DNA of 64,000 bases from Siphonodentalium dalli (Eukaryota; Mollusca; Scaphopoda; Gadilida; Siphonodentaliidae), in contig CP136065.1 of NCBI GenBank assembly GCA_032622095.1, positions 209,042,151-209,106,150 on the forward strand, read 5' to 3'. Under the pieces are notes generated by a model. The model did not search any database and was not told the DNA's origin. It saw nothing but the letters and a program-made list of their open reading frames with translations. Position numbers and translations under genes: made by a program. Shown here piece after piece: positions 31,633-45,160 of the stretch (its first letter is position 1; every line of letters starts with the position of its first letter).

Positions 31633-32960
31633 ATAGTCGGGATGACGCATTGCTCACCTGGCTGTCACCACACAAACATCGATGGGAAACTGGCTATATA
31701 GTCCAGATAAACGCGGATGTGTTATTTGCGGAAAGCTGATTTTGGCATCACGAGGAACTTTCAAGGGTGTGAGGTTTTATAGTACAGAGTTGTACCTGTT
31801 TGTGTTACTGTGGAATAAATTCGCTGCACATTCTTGCTTCCAATAAAACGGAAAATGTCTTAATATGTCATTGCGGCTGAAACTACCAAATGACCAGCAA
31901 AACTGCCAGATTAACACGACGTCGTAGACAGTCCAGTATCAGCGTGGTTTCCGTAGCTTAATGGTCAGATAGTTTATCAGACGGCCTTGGTGATTTTGGG
32001 GGACGTCTAAGTAACGAAACATATTGAGTGGATATCCCAAAGGCGACAGGGACAGTAAATCCCTATTATCTGGCGACAAACAATTTGAGAATGTCCCTGG
32101 ATGATCTGTCTGCTACATCCCGCTCGTCTGCTTCCCGCTTAGAACACGTCCTAAACACATATATCTAGGGGGCGGTCAATACTCGCTTCGCCGGGGAGTT
32201 CGACGATATAGTCTATACGTGTCCTGTGATAACACAATAAAGATTCGTGAAATGAATACATTCAGGTGTATTCACGGTTGCAGATCAATTTTCATGAAAG
32301 GATCTGTCCATCTATTTTCATTTCGATGTTTAACTGTATCGGGCAGATGTACCCTTGTCAGATGCCAGTATTGGAGGATCACGAAAAGCCACGTGCTACT
32401 GACTGTGTTTTCTTTTATCTCAGCATATGTGAAACTATATTTAACTCCACGCTGCACATGACCACTATTTTTGAACAGGCCTAGCTTCTATACATTTCCA
32501 TCTCTCTTGCCAAATTGTATATTTCTTTGTGGAAAATATCTAGAATGGGACAGACTCAACTGTGTTATAATACATGAGCCATTCTAAAATGCCATCCTCT
32601 GACGTTTCAATGTCCCTCAGTTTGAATATATGATTCTCTTAAATAAAATGATTAATATACTTTTAATGCACGCTTTCATCTATGTATCTGTTTTGCTAGC
32701 TCACTATATGCAAGACCTGATTCCCGTCCCTATTCAAATATAACAGCTGAGAAGAAATAATTGGTCAATGACTAAATTCGGCCACCATATGTCGAGATTG
32801 TGAATTTGAACGACAAAACCTCATTTGTCATATAAATTTAACCTCGTATTTGCCCATCATCATCAAAGGTGGCATAACTCGACGTCTGACAGATTTTGAT
32901 AGAGATACAGCTCGTGGGCAAGATTTAAAAACAGCTAATCGAATGCTGAAATGTGAAATC
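31633..32960. other. Unassigned stretch, possible SINE trace
   Basis: CCGTAGCTTAATGGTCAGA (near 31951) resembles a tRNA A-box region, but no B box was found. No coding or repeat structure was recognised. The 3' edge flows into the 40-bp satellite. Confidence 0.35.
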
Positions 32961-35900
32961 TGACTACCAACGACAAGCGAGTGCACTCTACTGGACAATC
33001 TGACTACCAACGACAAGCGAGTGTACTCTACTGGACAATCTGACTACCAACGACAAGCGAGTGTACTCTACTCGACAATCTGACTACCAACGACAAGCGA
33101 GTGTACTCTACTGGACAATCTGACTACCAACGACAAGCGAGTGTACTCTACTGGACAATCTGACTACCAACGACAAGCGAGTGTACTCTACTGGACAATC
33201 TGACTATCCACGACAAGCGAGTGTACTCTACGGGACAATCTGACTACCAACGACAAGCGAGTGTACTCTACGGGACAATCTGACTACCAACGACAAGCGA
33301 GTGTACTCTACTGGACAATCTAACTACCAACGACAAGCGAGTGTACTCTAGTGGACAATCTGACTACCAACGACAAGCGAGTGTAGTCTACTGGACAATC
33401 TGACTACCAACGACAAGCGAGTGTACTCTACTGGACAATCTGACTACCAACGACAAGCGAGTGTACTGTACTGGACAATCTGACTACCAACGACAAGCGA
33501 GTGTACCCTACTGGACAATCTGACAACCAACGACAAGCGATTGTACTCTACTGGACAATCTGACTACCAACGACAAGCGAGTGTACTCTACTGGACAATC
33601 TGACTACCAACGACAAGCGAGTGTACCCTACTGGACAATCTGACTACCAACGACAAGCGAGTGTACTCTACTGGACAATCTGACTACCAACGACAAGCGA
33701 GTGTACTCTACGGGACAATCTGACTATCCACGACAAGCGAGTGTACTCTACTGGACAATCTGACTACCAACGACAAGCGAGTGCACTCTACTGGACAATC
33801 TGACTACCAACGACAAGCGAGTGTACTGTACTGGACAATCTGACTACCAACGACAAGCGAGTGTACTCTACTGGACAATCTGACAACCAACGACAAGCGA
33901 GTGTACTCTACTGGACAATCTGACTACCAACGACAAGCGAGTGTACTCTACTGGACAATCTGACTACCAACGACAAGCGAGTGTACTCTACTGGACAATC
34001 TGACTACCAACGACAAGCGGGTGTACTCTACGGGACAATCTGACTACCAACGACAAGCGAGTGTACTCTACTGGACAATCTGACTAGCAACGACAAGCGA
34101 GTGTACTGTACTGGACAATCTGATTACCTACGACAAGCGAGTGCACTCTACTGGACAATCTGACTACCAACGACAAGCGAGTGTACTCTACTGGACAATC
34201 TGACTACCAACGACAAGCGAGTGTACTGTACTGGACAATCTGACTACCAACGACAAGCGAGTGTTCTCTACTGGACAATCTGACTACCAACGACAAGCGA
34301 GTGTACTCTACTGGACAATCTGACTACCAACGACAAGCGAGTGTACTCTACTGGACAATCTGACTACCAACGACAAGCGAGTGCACTCTACTGGACAATC
34401 TGACTACCAACGACAAGCGAGTGTACTGTACTGGACAATCTGACTACCAACGACAAGCGAGTGTTCTCTACTGGACAATCTGACTACCAACGACAAGCGA
34501 GTGTACTCTACTGGACAATCTGACTACCAACGACAAGCGAGTGTACTCTACTGGACAATCTGACTACCAACGACAAGCGAGTGTTCTCTACTGGACAATC
34601 TGACTACCAACGACAAGCGAGTGTACTCTACTGGACAATCTGACTACCAACGACAAGCGAGTGCACTCTACTGGACAATCTGACTACCAACGACAAGCGA
34701 GTGTACTCTACTGGACAATCTGACTACCAACGACAAGCGAGTGTACTGTACTGGACAATCTGACTACCAACGACAAGCGAGTGTTCTCTACTGGACAATC
34801 TGACTACCAACGACAAGCGAGTGTACTCTACTTGACAATCTGACTACCAACGACAAGCGAGTGTACTCTACTGGACAATCTGACTACCAACGACAAGCGA
34901 GTGCACTCTACTGGACAATCTGACTAGCAACGACAAGCGAGTGTACTGTACTGGACAATCTGACTACCAACGACAAGCGAGTGTACTCTACTGGACAATC
35001 TGACTAGCAACGACAAGCGAGTGTACTCTACTGGACAATCTGACTACCAACGACAAGCGAGTGTACTCTACTGGACAATCTGACTACCAACGACAAGCGA
35101 GTGTACTCTACGGGACAATCTGACTACCAACGACAAGCGAGTGTACTCTACTGGACAATCTGACTGCCAACGACAAGCGAGTGTAGTCTACTGGACAATC
35201 TGACTACCCACGACAAGCGAGTGTACTCTACGGGACAATCTGACTACCAACGACAAGCGAGTGTACTCTACTGGACAATCTGACTACCAACGACAAGCGA
35301 GTGTACTCTACTGGACAATCTGACTAGCAACGACAAGTGATTGTACTCTACTGGACAATCTGACTACCCACGACAAGCGAGTGTACTCTACGGGACAATC
35401 TGACTACCCACGACAAGCGAGTGTACTCTACTGGACAATCTGACTACCCACGACAAGCGAGTGTACTCTACTGGACAATCTGACTACCAACGACAAGCGA
35501 GTGTAGTCTACTGGACAATCTGACTACCAACGACAAGCGAGTGTACTCTACGGGACAATCTGACTACCAACGACAAGCGAGTGTACTCTACTGGACAATC
35601 TGACTACCAACGACAAGCGAGTGTACTGTACTGGACAATCTGACTACCAACGACAAGCGAGTGTTCTCTACTGGACAATCTGACTACCAACGACAAGCGA
35701 GTGTACTCTACTGGACAATCTGACTACCAACGACAAGCGAGTGTACTCTACTGGACAATCTGACTACCAACGACAAGCGAGTGCACTCTACTGGACAATC
35801 TGACTAGCAACGACAAGCGAGTGTACTCTACTGGACAATCTGACTAGCAACGACAAGCGAGTGTACTCTACTGGACAATCTGACTACCAACGACAAGCGA

Positions 35901-37050
35901 GTGTACTCTACTGGACAATCTGACTAGCAACGACAAGTGAGTGTACTCTACTGGACAATCTGACTAGCAACGACAAGCGAGTGTACTGTACTGGACAATC
36001 TGACTACCAACGACAAGCGAGTGTACTCTACTGGACAATCTGACTAGCAACGACAAGTGAGTGTACTCTACTGGACAATCTGACTAGCAACGACAAGCGA
36101 GTGTACTGTACTGGACAATCTGACTACCAACGACAAGCGAGTGTACTCTACTGGACAATCTGACTAGCAACGACAAGCGAGTGTACTCTACTGGACAATC
36201 TGACTAGCAACGACAAGCGAGTGTACTCTACTGGACAATCTGACTACCAACGACAAGCGAGTGTACTCTACTGGACAATCTGACTACCAACGACAAGTGA
36301 GTGTACTCTACTGGACAATCTGACTAGCAACGACAAGCGACTGTACTGTACTGGACAATCTGACTACCAACGACAAGCGAGTGTACTCTACTGGACAATC
36401 TGACTACCAACGACAAGCGAGTGTACTCTACTGGACAATCTGACTACCAACGACAAGCGAGTGTACTCTACTGGACAATCTGACTACCAACGACAAGCGG
36501 GTGTACTCTACGGGACAATCTGACTACCAACGACAAGCGAGTGTACTCTACTGGACAATCTGACTACCAACGACAAGCGAGTGTACTCTACTGGACAATC
36601 TGACTACCAACGACAAGCGAGTGTACTGTACTGGACAATCTGACTACCAACGACAAGCGAGTGTACTCTACTGGACAATCTGACTACCAACGACAAGCGA
36701 GTGCACTCTACTGGACAATCTGACTACCAACGACAAGCGAGTGTACTCTACTGGACAATCTGACTAGCAACGTCAAGCGAGTGTACTCTACTGGACAATC
36801 TGACTAGCAACGACAAGCGAGTGTACTCTACTGGACAATCTGACTACCAACGACAAGCGAGTGTACTCTACTGGACAATCTGACTAGCAACGACAAGTGA
36901 GTGTACTCTACTGGACAATCTGACTACCAACGACAAGCGAGTGTACTCTACTGGACAATCTGACTACCAACGACAAGCGAGTGTACTCTACTGGACAATC
37001 TGACTACCAACGACAAGCGAGTGTACTCTACGGGACAATCTGACTACCCA
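32961..37050. repeat. 40-bp satellite, 102 full units plus about 10 bases
   Basis: The unit reads TGACTACCAACGACAAGCGA followed by GTGTACTCTACTGGACAATC-type sequence. Full units run from 32961 to 37040 (4080 bp = 102 x 40), and every unit stays in register, so there is no net insertion or deletion. Variants are single substitutions: GTGCACTC, GTACTGTA, GTTCTCTA, CTAGCAAC, AAGTGA, CGGGAC. Both strands meet stop codons in all frames (40 is not a multiple of three), so it is non-coding. Confidence 0.97.
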
Positions 37051-37810
37051 GTCAAGGCTTTAAACGAATTCCTCATAAGAACGTCAAAGGACGTTACATC
37101 ACAATTCAATGAAATTGAGAAACATAATTTAGTCAATCAACCGACATACTATATTCACCCGATAGAATATAACAAGGATACTTCTCATCATTCATGTCGG
37201 AGATCAGTCAAAATTATGGATATTCCAGATAATACGCTGTTCATTGTCTGCGTGCTATTGCCAATCCTGAAATGAATGATGATGGATTTGAGCCCCGACA
37301 CATCTTGCTCATTACCAGCAACTAGATTGAGAGCAGCATTCGAGGTTACAAATGTGAGTTTGTCTACAAAACAGATCAGCACCCTGAGCTCTTGTGCGAG
37401 ATGCGATGAATTGAACAGACGCCCACCAGCTCCTAGTAATTCCACAGCTTTAGCAATTCCACAACGTCAGCCGTTAATACCAACGAAATAATTGGGACTG
37501 ACTTCGTGATTGTACAGACGAATGGAGCAGTTGTCAACGCATCACCAAGCGCGACCAGTATGAGCTCTGTGGAGTTGCAAAATTCTGCGTTAAAAATGCA
37601 CATTTACAATTAACATGATTCCATCACCAAAAGGAGTACCGTACATTCAAATTTGATAATTGTTTTAGATGTTCTACGAGATTTTGGTCATCACTTGTTG
37701 ACAAACTTTTCGGACGTTCTACGACTACAGGAAACTTTTTCAGAACAGCTGTTAACTTGCTAACTTGCTTCAATTAAAATAAATTATGTTATTGAATTTG
37801 TTTATGGGTT
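37051..37810. other. Unassigned stretch after the 40-bp satellite
   Basis: Modest open frames occur (for example 37276-37491 on the plus strand) without a recognisable family or good splice signals. Confidence 0.4.
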
Positions 37811-38287
37811 TTAAAGGCACGGGCGGCGTTCGTTGCAGAAATATCTATATTTGTTCAAATCGCCATCAACAGAAGGAACACCAAAATATATGCCAAACAT
37901 AATCAGCGCGTAAAAAGTATATTGTCGTCAAGACGTACGATGGTGTACGTAAACAAGAGACTGCTCGTGATACAGAAGTTGTGCTTCTGTTTACAAAACA
38001 CAGCGCAATTCTATTGGTTAATCACACAAAAATGATATAAACGCTCTTTATTATTTCAATATCAGGAAAACAGTAACAAATAACGCTCTTTATGTTGACC
38101 ATATCCGGATCTAAACAAAAGCCAGGAAACGTAACGTTTTTTTGCTTTTGTTTACATAACAAATATTTTTGATTGGCATAAGAACAAAGTCTGTCTATAT
38201 CTTACTATTCCTTCTGTTTATGGCGGTTTTTGACGGAGGTGAATATTTTAACAGCATACTCACCGCCAACGCCGCTCGTATCTTTAA
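37811..38287 (+). mobile_element. TTAA-flanked MITE, family B copy 2
   Basis: It begins TTAAAGGCACGGGCGGCG and ends GCCGCTCGTATCTTTAA, with TTAA at both edges. It shares GTTCGTTGCAGAAATAT, ATCAACAGAAGGAA, GTCAAGACGTACGATGGTG and GGCGGTTTTTGACGGAG with 45161-45693 in the same orientation. Confidence 0.85.
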
Positions 38288-38752
38288 TTCACTGAAGAGT
38301 TATTTGCCGTAGCGGAACACTCTGATTGTGAACTGAAACAATAATGAAGAGCTAGATTTGCTAAAGTTTCACAATTTGAAAAATAAAAAAAAAATTATTT
38401 GTGATGCAGTGATTTAATTTATTTATTAGTGTTTTTTCCTTTTTTCAATGACCGAAATATTATCACTCGAAAATGGGAAATAAAGAATAGGTTGAAGCTG
38501 TTTTATGTTTGTGATAAAATGTATTCTATTTAATTATTAGTGTTTGTCCAATTTTCAGTTACAGAAATATTTTCCCTCGGAAATGTATATGGATAAAACT
38601 TATTTGAGAAAAAAGCACAGCAGATCCACAATATGTTTCCATTCCATCTCACAAAGAATATTGAGATAATGTGATGCCAAGTTGTTTATTTTATTCTCAA
38701 ATGCGAATTATGCAAGTGTTAGTTTGTTTGAAACGAATCCAAGCAAGAACCC
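38288..38752. other. AT-rich stretch with a diverged direct repeat
   Basis: TTTATTAGTGTTTTTCC, ACCGAAATATTATC and TCGAAAATG-like words recur about 120 bases later near 38535-38590. Nothing coding. Confidence 0.4.
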
Positions 38753-40835
38753 TGGGGCCTGTTTCATGAAGCAAGGTCATAAGATTATCTTAAGATGGAC
38801 TTAATCTAAGATCTAAGGTGGATCTTATGGTGTAACTTTTCCGTTTCAAGAACGCGTTTCACAAAACAAGATTAAGTCCTACTTAAGTAGTAAGTTAAGT
38901 TCCCGCTCATTTAGACTGGTTATCGACAATTTTCTACAGTCCGGAACGAAAAAATGTGGGCTTGTGCAATCTTTATGTACGGCATTGAGAGGTTATCGAG
39001 AATGAGCCGAGTCCGAGTTGACATTATTGTGTGACAGGGATGCTGGATAGCGGCTGGGGTGGGGTGGGCGAATCAGCGCATGTATCTTAGTGTCTATAGT
39101 CAATGCATGGCCTTATATTCGCATATGGATCTTAGACTTGTATGAGTTCCACGATGTGAATTCGAACATGAGTACATCGCAGGCTCTTAAAATGACGAGC
39201 TTTGCATTTACTGACGAGTGCATGGCGGTGTCAGAAATCAGACAATATAATTATATATATATTATCGTATATTATCGACCACCGCTCTCTACGTGTAGCA
39301 ATAATAAAAATAAATCGGCGATGTCATCAGGACACACATAGGTCATTTTTCGATTCAAAGGGAAATGAAAAATATTTGTTAGAGTAACTTTTTTATTATT
39401 TTTATGCAGATGTTTCATGTGGTTGTCATACCATGGATATATATATAAAACTACGTTTTCGTTAGCACACTCGTATTAAGGGGTGTCATCGTTACGGGTG
39501 TGTATATCATATATACAGTATGATGTACAACGGTTATCCCACCCCTGCAAAAAAGAACATGACAAAAATTTGGACAGCCTTGAAAATCACGACATATGGG
39601 CGTGGGCATAAACTCAATAAAAATTATATTCTCTATAGAAAATTGTCACTATTTCTAAAACATATTTTGATAAAGAGCGTTTATGTTACCTTTCCTATAT
39701 GACATATCTGCTTTGTAAACAGCCGACTGAAATTTGGAAAGAGGAAAGAATCAACACATTAATTGATCTCATTTTACCCCATCTCCCACACACACATGGA
39801 ATAACATAGAGGAGATTGTGAGCTTTGAGCTAGGCCATAATTCTTATCAAAAGTTTAATTCGTGGGTAATACAATTTTATAATATATATTATCTATTGGT
39901 CACATACACAGCTGATAATTGACTATATCCTACATTCGACGAGGCTCGGGGTGGCTAGTTGGTCTCTGTGGGGAGGGGGTACATCGTGCAATTTCCAACT
40001 GCATCCGCCCCTTAATTGAACCGGGCCAAACTTCTATGTTCGCGAAATGCCATGTCCACCACACACGTTTGATTTAAAATTTCCAATTGGTATCTCAAAT
40101 ATTCCAACAGTTCGAAATTTCTAACCTGACGACCTAAAGTTGGTGATTTTCGGTTGCTGCTGTTTGTCTAAAACAACACATTCCTTTAGTTAGAAATTCA
40201 AACAATTGAAACCTATATATAGTGTACGATTAATGTTCTTGTCAGGCATGAAATTTCCAATTGCTAAACATTTTGACCAAAGTGTGTGTGTGGGGGGGGG
40301 GGGGGGGGGTAGACAACACACAAACCCCATTCGCACGTCCCTGATGATAAGTCTGTACTCTGAATTGTTTTACCAAATTAACTCTATGGTTATACGGTGG
40401 GGTAGGGGGTTGCCCTCTCCAAACTTTGGTTTTGGAATGTTTGAGGTACCAGTTGGAATGTTTACACCCAAAGAGAATTTGGTGTTGTTTAAGGGGGTGT
40501 AGTTGGACATTTCGAGGCGAACACCCCCTCTCACTCTGCAGCCACGACCCTGTATACCAGACGACGAATTGCCCACCCAGACAAAGTACAGATATCTCCG
40601 TAATTGCAAAATAACATAGGCCGCCATACGTGTGATAGATATGCCACTTATCACGTGGGTCTTAACTTTAAGATTATCTTATGACACCTCACAGCAGTCT
40701 TAAAGTTAAGACCAAAGTTAAGACCATCTTAAGTTAAGACCTTGTTCGTGAAACGCACTTATGACTGAAGTTTGAACTTATGACCATCTTAAGTCCCAAC
40801 TATGTCATAAGTTGCTTTCATGAAACAGGGCCCTG
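38753..40835. mobile_element. Composite element bounded by GGCCTGTTTCATGAA inverted repeats, about 2.1 kb
   Basis: The left end GGGGCCTGTTTCATGAAGCA and right end TTCATGAAACAGGGCCC are inverted, and both flanks carry CCTGG. Near each end lie many short runs built on CTTAAGA and AAGTTAAGAC that pair with one another. A poly(G)-family repeat (39948-40520) seems to be inserted inside. No transposase frame was recognised. Confidence 0.65.
39948..40520 (+). repeat. Poly(G)-associated interspersed repeat
   Basis: It shares CCAACTG, GTCTAAAACAACACATTCC and TTCTAACCTGACG with 24562-25000, and AATTTCCAATTGCTAAACAT leads to a run of 18 G at 40292-40309. The downstream part (TTTGGAATGTTTGAGGTACC) is an inverted partner of GGTACCTCAAACATTTCCAA at 24825. 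Confidence 0.6.
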
Positions 40836-40969
40836 GTTGCACTGAGTACGCACCCCCCTGTTTGGAAATTTGGACAGGGTTAGTTCGTAGCTGTGTCGTT
40901 GGCTGATGTCACCCCATATCTTTAAAAAAAACATGTACCTGTACAGCCTGATATCCGAAAACCAACACA

Positions 40970-41240
40970 ATATCTGCTTATAATAAAACATGTTTATGTG
41001 GATAATCTGCTTAGAATAGCCTCATTTTGAGCCGATAATATGATAAAAATGAGAACATTTTAGTCAAATTATCTACTCATAATATGGCGATTCTAATTAA
41101 ATTGTGTGCGGACAATGACAAATATAAGCCAATTCACGACTTTTTCATATGTAAGCTCTTTAACAGGTGTTTTCACTGTGGTCTGCTCCATAAAACGAAA
41201 TAACTAATAAGAGTCCATTATCTGCTTATTTCAGAATAAA
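40970..41240 (+). repeat. Interspersed repeat shared with 50550-50770
   Basis: TTTTCACTG(T/C)GG(T/C)C(T/C)GCT, AACGAAATAAC, ACTTATTTCAGAAT and AGAGTCCA-like words occur in both, in the same orientation. Confidence 0.55.
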
Positions 41241-41269
41241 TGTACAGATCTGCAGCGTAAGCATTGTTA

Positions 41270-41665
41270 TACCACGAAACCGTATTAAAGTAATGCATCG
41301 CACATGACAACTATGGTAATGCCATAGTTATCGTAGTAAAGCCATAAATTAACTATGGTAAGCTGGGGATTCACTAGTTATGAACATAGTTTTGCCACAT
41401 AATCCATTGCAAAGTTATACACGGTAAATTAAAACTATGGTTACTGTAGTTATAACCATGGTTACTGTAGTTAAACCACGATACTGTAGTTAATCCATTG
41501 TTTTATTTTGGTATAGTTGTGAGATTGATTACTTCCATCATAGTTTTACCACAAAATCTATGGTGAATCCAAACATGGTATGGAAATATCATAACATTAC
41601 CACAGTAACTACGGTAAACCGTGGTTACCATTGATATACTACATGTATGGTAAACCATGGGAAAG
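41270..41665. repeat. Cluster of ACTATGGTAA/TTACCATAGT-type words
   Basis: About 400 bases are built from partly palindromic variants of CATGGTTACTGTAGTTA and its complement, in both orientations. It may be a MITE family that decays by self-pairing. No coding capacity. Confidence 0.55.
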
Positions 41666-42339
41666 CTTTATAAGTGTCATGATATAGAAGTTGCAACGGA
41701 CATACTATTCTTTAACTGTGAAACAGAACCTGCAGGATTGTTTGTTGATTGTGTTTAAACGTCGCTTTTAACAGCTATATGGTAACACCACGACTCTGTC
41801 TTATTAGTTGGATTAAAAGCCACACAGAGATTTGTTGCACTACGCCATCTGACGCATTGCAACTTGAACGTTGTATAACCCCGAACGGAAAGATTTAGCC
41901 TCTTTGTGCTCATTTCCCAATGATTCGCAGAGCCATTATAGTTGAGTTAACCCGTTCTTTACTAAATACTCAGTGACGAGTAGTTCCATTAGATAATTTC
42001 CAGAAAATAAGTCCACCAAAGCACCACGTTTAACATATTATCGGAATATTTCCCACCAATGTATAAGACCCTTCTGCACTTGTATGATCGCATGGTCACT
42101 TTCAATGAACACCCCTCCAAAATTAATACTATACCACTCAAATATATACTTTTATAACTGATTGAGAGAATCCATTTATTATATAAGGAAGAGAAAAATG
42201 GTTAAACACATTTCTCAGATACAGTAGAGGCCTTGTAGTGAATTGTATTGTTCAGATTTGCCAGGCAGCATAATGTAATTTTTTAGAAACATAACGGTGC
42301 GTTTTAACAGTATCACCTTTCCTTGTGAACACAATAACC
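41666..42339. other. Unassigned, with an old repeat
   Basis: Bases about 41945-42100 weakly resemble 700-800 and 10735-10990 (CCCGTTCTTTACTAAAT, GGAATATTTCCCA). Nothing else was recognised. Confidence 0.4.
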
Positions 42340-42560
42340 GACTCGACAGGAGCTCATGGTGGCTCACTTGTAAAGTACATTACGCGTTAGTTCAACATAA
42401 GCCATCCAGCGCTGACGAAGCTCGTTCGATTCCCAATCCACAAACGGGAGGGAAACTGACAAGTGCAATTGGGAAAGTTTCCAATATAAAAAAACAACAA
42501 TGTACTACCAGTACCATGGTAATGTACCATGATAGAATGGCCACTTTACCATGATAGTAC
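42340..42560 (+). mobile_element. tRNA-derived SINE-like element
   Basis: GTGGCTCACTTGT may be an A box. CGTTCGATTCC (42423-42433) is a good B box in a T-arm-like context. GCGTTAG ... AAGCCATCCAGCG matches GCGTTAG ... AAGCCGCCCAGCG at 48390-48425. The body continues GGGAAAGTTTCCAATATAAA and TACCATGGTA words, and is mirrored in inverted orientation at 45955-46105. Confidence 0.6.
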
Positions 42561-43890
42561 AGGCTATGGTCTTACTATCTCGTCCAAATACAGATACGAT
42601 AGGCGAGAATCGCATGCGTTTTGATATGTCGATGCCGTCTGGAGAGTTTGGCGGGACCAGCATCCCGTCTCGATTTGCTCAGTCTACCCTTGATGCTATA
42701 GTGAAACGGATAGTCTCTATAAAGTGGTAGCCGCGGGCGCTTATATATAGAGTTGTTTTTATGAGCCATCAGGCCCCCGCGGCAGCGGTCGCTGGCGCGA
42801 CCTGACTGCCTCGATATCAATTTGAAAAAGGGGTGACGTTGCTTAACGCGCCTGCGGCGCTTCAATAACAGGTCTAAAAAAAACTTTTGGCTGAAGTTTG
42901 TTAGACAGTGCCGTCCGCCTCCTAAAAGTGATTTTTCCTATAGTGTTTTTGAAACGTGTCTCTTTGTGGTGTCATTCTTTTGGTATGATTTTTTACTAAA
43001 TAACGGGTATGTTAGAGTTACATTTCTTTGAATTTTACAATCGAAACATAGTATAAGATATTCGCATGCGATGCTGAGTCACGCGGGACACGGCAAACTA
43101 AATCGCGCGCAAATTGGCTTGCGATTTTTCAGCATCCCACCCCATTTGGCATGCGATAGCGTTTGTACTAGGTGGATAGTACCATGGTATTACCGTGACA
43201 GTACCGTGGTACTTTTTTAAACATTGGTAAAGTACCATGGTAGAATAGCCGATATACATATATAACATGATATCATCATGGTAGTATCATGTTTGTACCA
43301 CTGTGGGGAGGGGGGGAACTACTCCTGGCGATTGGGTTCTCTGCTGAGTTTTATTTACATTCTCTGCCGAGTAAATTTCTGATTCTGTGCATTTTTTCTC
43401 ATGTTCGTGGGTCAAAGCAATCCTTCTACCACGCGTTTCCTCGCATCATTCCAAAAGGAGGAGTAATGATTGCACAAGTGTAGGTTTGCACTATTTGTCC
43501 CAAAATCTGGTAAGGTTATCGTCAGAATTTCAAATATTATTGGGAAATTACTAGATAGTTATCAGTTGGTGAATTGAATTCTTCATTTCCACAGCATTTA
43601 CCTCAAACTAATACTCATAGAAATTCGTCGTAACTCTGGAAACATGGAGCCCATCCATGGTGATTTTTCTATAAGTGTTGTTAGTTATTTTCCATGGGTC
43701 TGTGGTTTGTACGTGCAGTCGAGGGATTTCCCTGTGAAATAAACCATCTGCGGTTTTCGTCCACCCACATAACTGACGTCACGATATGGCATAGTGACTA
43801 TGGCGACAATAAACGCTCAGTAAACTAAACCAACCGTTGCGGCACAACCTACAACGATAATGTACAGTCAATTAGACTCTTTGACTTCAA
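42561..43890. other. Interior between two inverted SINE-like copies, no gene called
   Basis: An arginine-rich minus-strand frame (42575-42865) has no recognisable family. TACCATGGTA words recur at 43180-43290. Two GCATGCGAT words flank a GC-rich block near 43060-43150. Confidence 0.4.
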
Positions 43891-44035
43891 GCCTTGAAAT
43901 AGTGTGTCTGTCATTTGCAGAATGAGGTCCCCAGAGGGTGAATTTAGTGATGCTAGCCCGTTATGCGGGGTAGCATCACTAAATTCACCTCCTGGGAACT
44001 TCATTCTGCAAATGACAGACACACTATTTCAAGGC
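43891..44035. repeat. Near-perfect foldback palindrome, 145 bp
   Basis: Arms of about 65 bp: GCCTTGAAATAGTGTGTCTG, TCATTTGCAGAATGA and GGTGAATTTAGTGATGCTA are complemented on the right with only a few mismatches. The loop at the centre (about 43961) is only about 10 bases. Confidence 0.9.
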
Positions 44036-44475
44036 TTCTTTGACTTTAATGACTTTAAAGATGGATTATCTCTTCATATAACAATTTTGAAATAGTTTCG
44101 TGGGTATAAAGCAATAAATGTGAATTGAAGACCCATGTCCGGAAACGCTACTATCAAGTAATATTTATTTTATTTCGATTTTTTTTTTTATAAAATGAGA
44201 TGATTAAGTGGGACACTTTATTGTTCTATTTTTAGAACAGACCTTTCAGGCAAGATCATAGGATAGGATATTTTATTTCAATATACACATATTAATGCAT
44301 AATACATTTGACAAATATTATATTGTATATTCGAGTGGGTGGCATAGTCAGGCTAGACTGTCTTACTGCCACCCCTTAAAGATGAAAAATGGTACGATAG
44401 GCGATCATATAGCGATAGGGTGTTCACATAGCTATGCACCGAACGTTAAATGTCACAGACTGATTGTTATATAGA
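44036..44475. other. Unassigned stretch
   Basis: Nothing recognised. Confidence 0.4.
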
Positions 44476-44622
44476 GGATCTCACATGAGTTTCTATTTTA
44501 TACGGAATTTATCAACCGAGTTCACTAAATTCGATTTGAGCCGAGGTTTACCGAGGCTCAAATAGAATTTAGTGGACGAGGTTGATAAATTACGTATAAA
44601 ATAGGACGAGTGTGAGATACTT
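44476..44622. repeat. Foldback palindrome, about 141-147 bp
   Basis: ATCTCACA, CTATTTTATACG, AATTTATCAACC, ACTAAATTC and TTTGAGCC on the left pair with their complements on the right, around a short GAGGTTTACC centre near 44548. Confidence 0.85.
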
Positions 44623-45160
44623 TTTATCAGATGATCAAATAAACGTGAAGCAATGCGAAATATCCACAGAAAACAACGATAAAAACCGCAGCGATCGCAA
44701 GTAATTTGAAGAACGATGTGACGTCATCTCACGCGCTGATATTAAACGTGTCTCTTATCGATAATTATGAAACTGCTTTTATGGGCAAATTATGTGATAA
44801 ATTGTTTTATTACATAGTTATAAGCGATAATGATTCTAATTAACGTTTATTTGTGACAATATTACACATTAAAATTTATGGTCGCTGCTAACAGTAACCA
44901 CTATTGTTCGTTAGCTAAACAACCACGCGTTTTTAGACCAGAAAATATTTGAAATATAATCAATATTTATTGATAGAATCATTTCCGGACAGAGTTCTTC
45001 GATTCATATCTAAAATTTTATACCCCAGTAACTATATAACACATGTTTACAAAGAGATATACCATCTTTAATGATATAAGTCGATCGTGACCACACTGTC
45101 ACTTAACACATGTGTAATTACAAAAAAAAAATACAGTAATTACATAACACGATATGGCAA
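44623..45160. other. Unassigned AT-rich stretch
   Basis: No frame or repeat partner recognised. Confidence 0.4.

Noticed and set aside
32961-37050. CRISPR-like array of regular 40-bp repeats
   Set aside because: There are no unique spacers: the whole 40-bp period is conserved head to tail, and the context is eukaryotic. It is a satellite.
37021-37491. Two consecutive plus-strand frames just after the 40-bp satellite
   Set aside because: They are separated by a stop, the first starts inside the satellite, and neither resembles a known protein.
42575-42865. Arginine-rich minus-strand frame of 96 codons
   Set aside because: No family, no splice sites, and it lies between transposon copies.
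43904-44095. A 63-codon frame with a Pro/Glu-rich start
   Set aside because: It is read through the arms of a near-perfect 145-bp palindrome.
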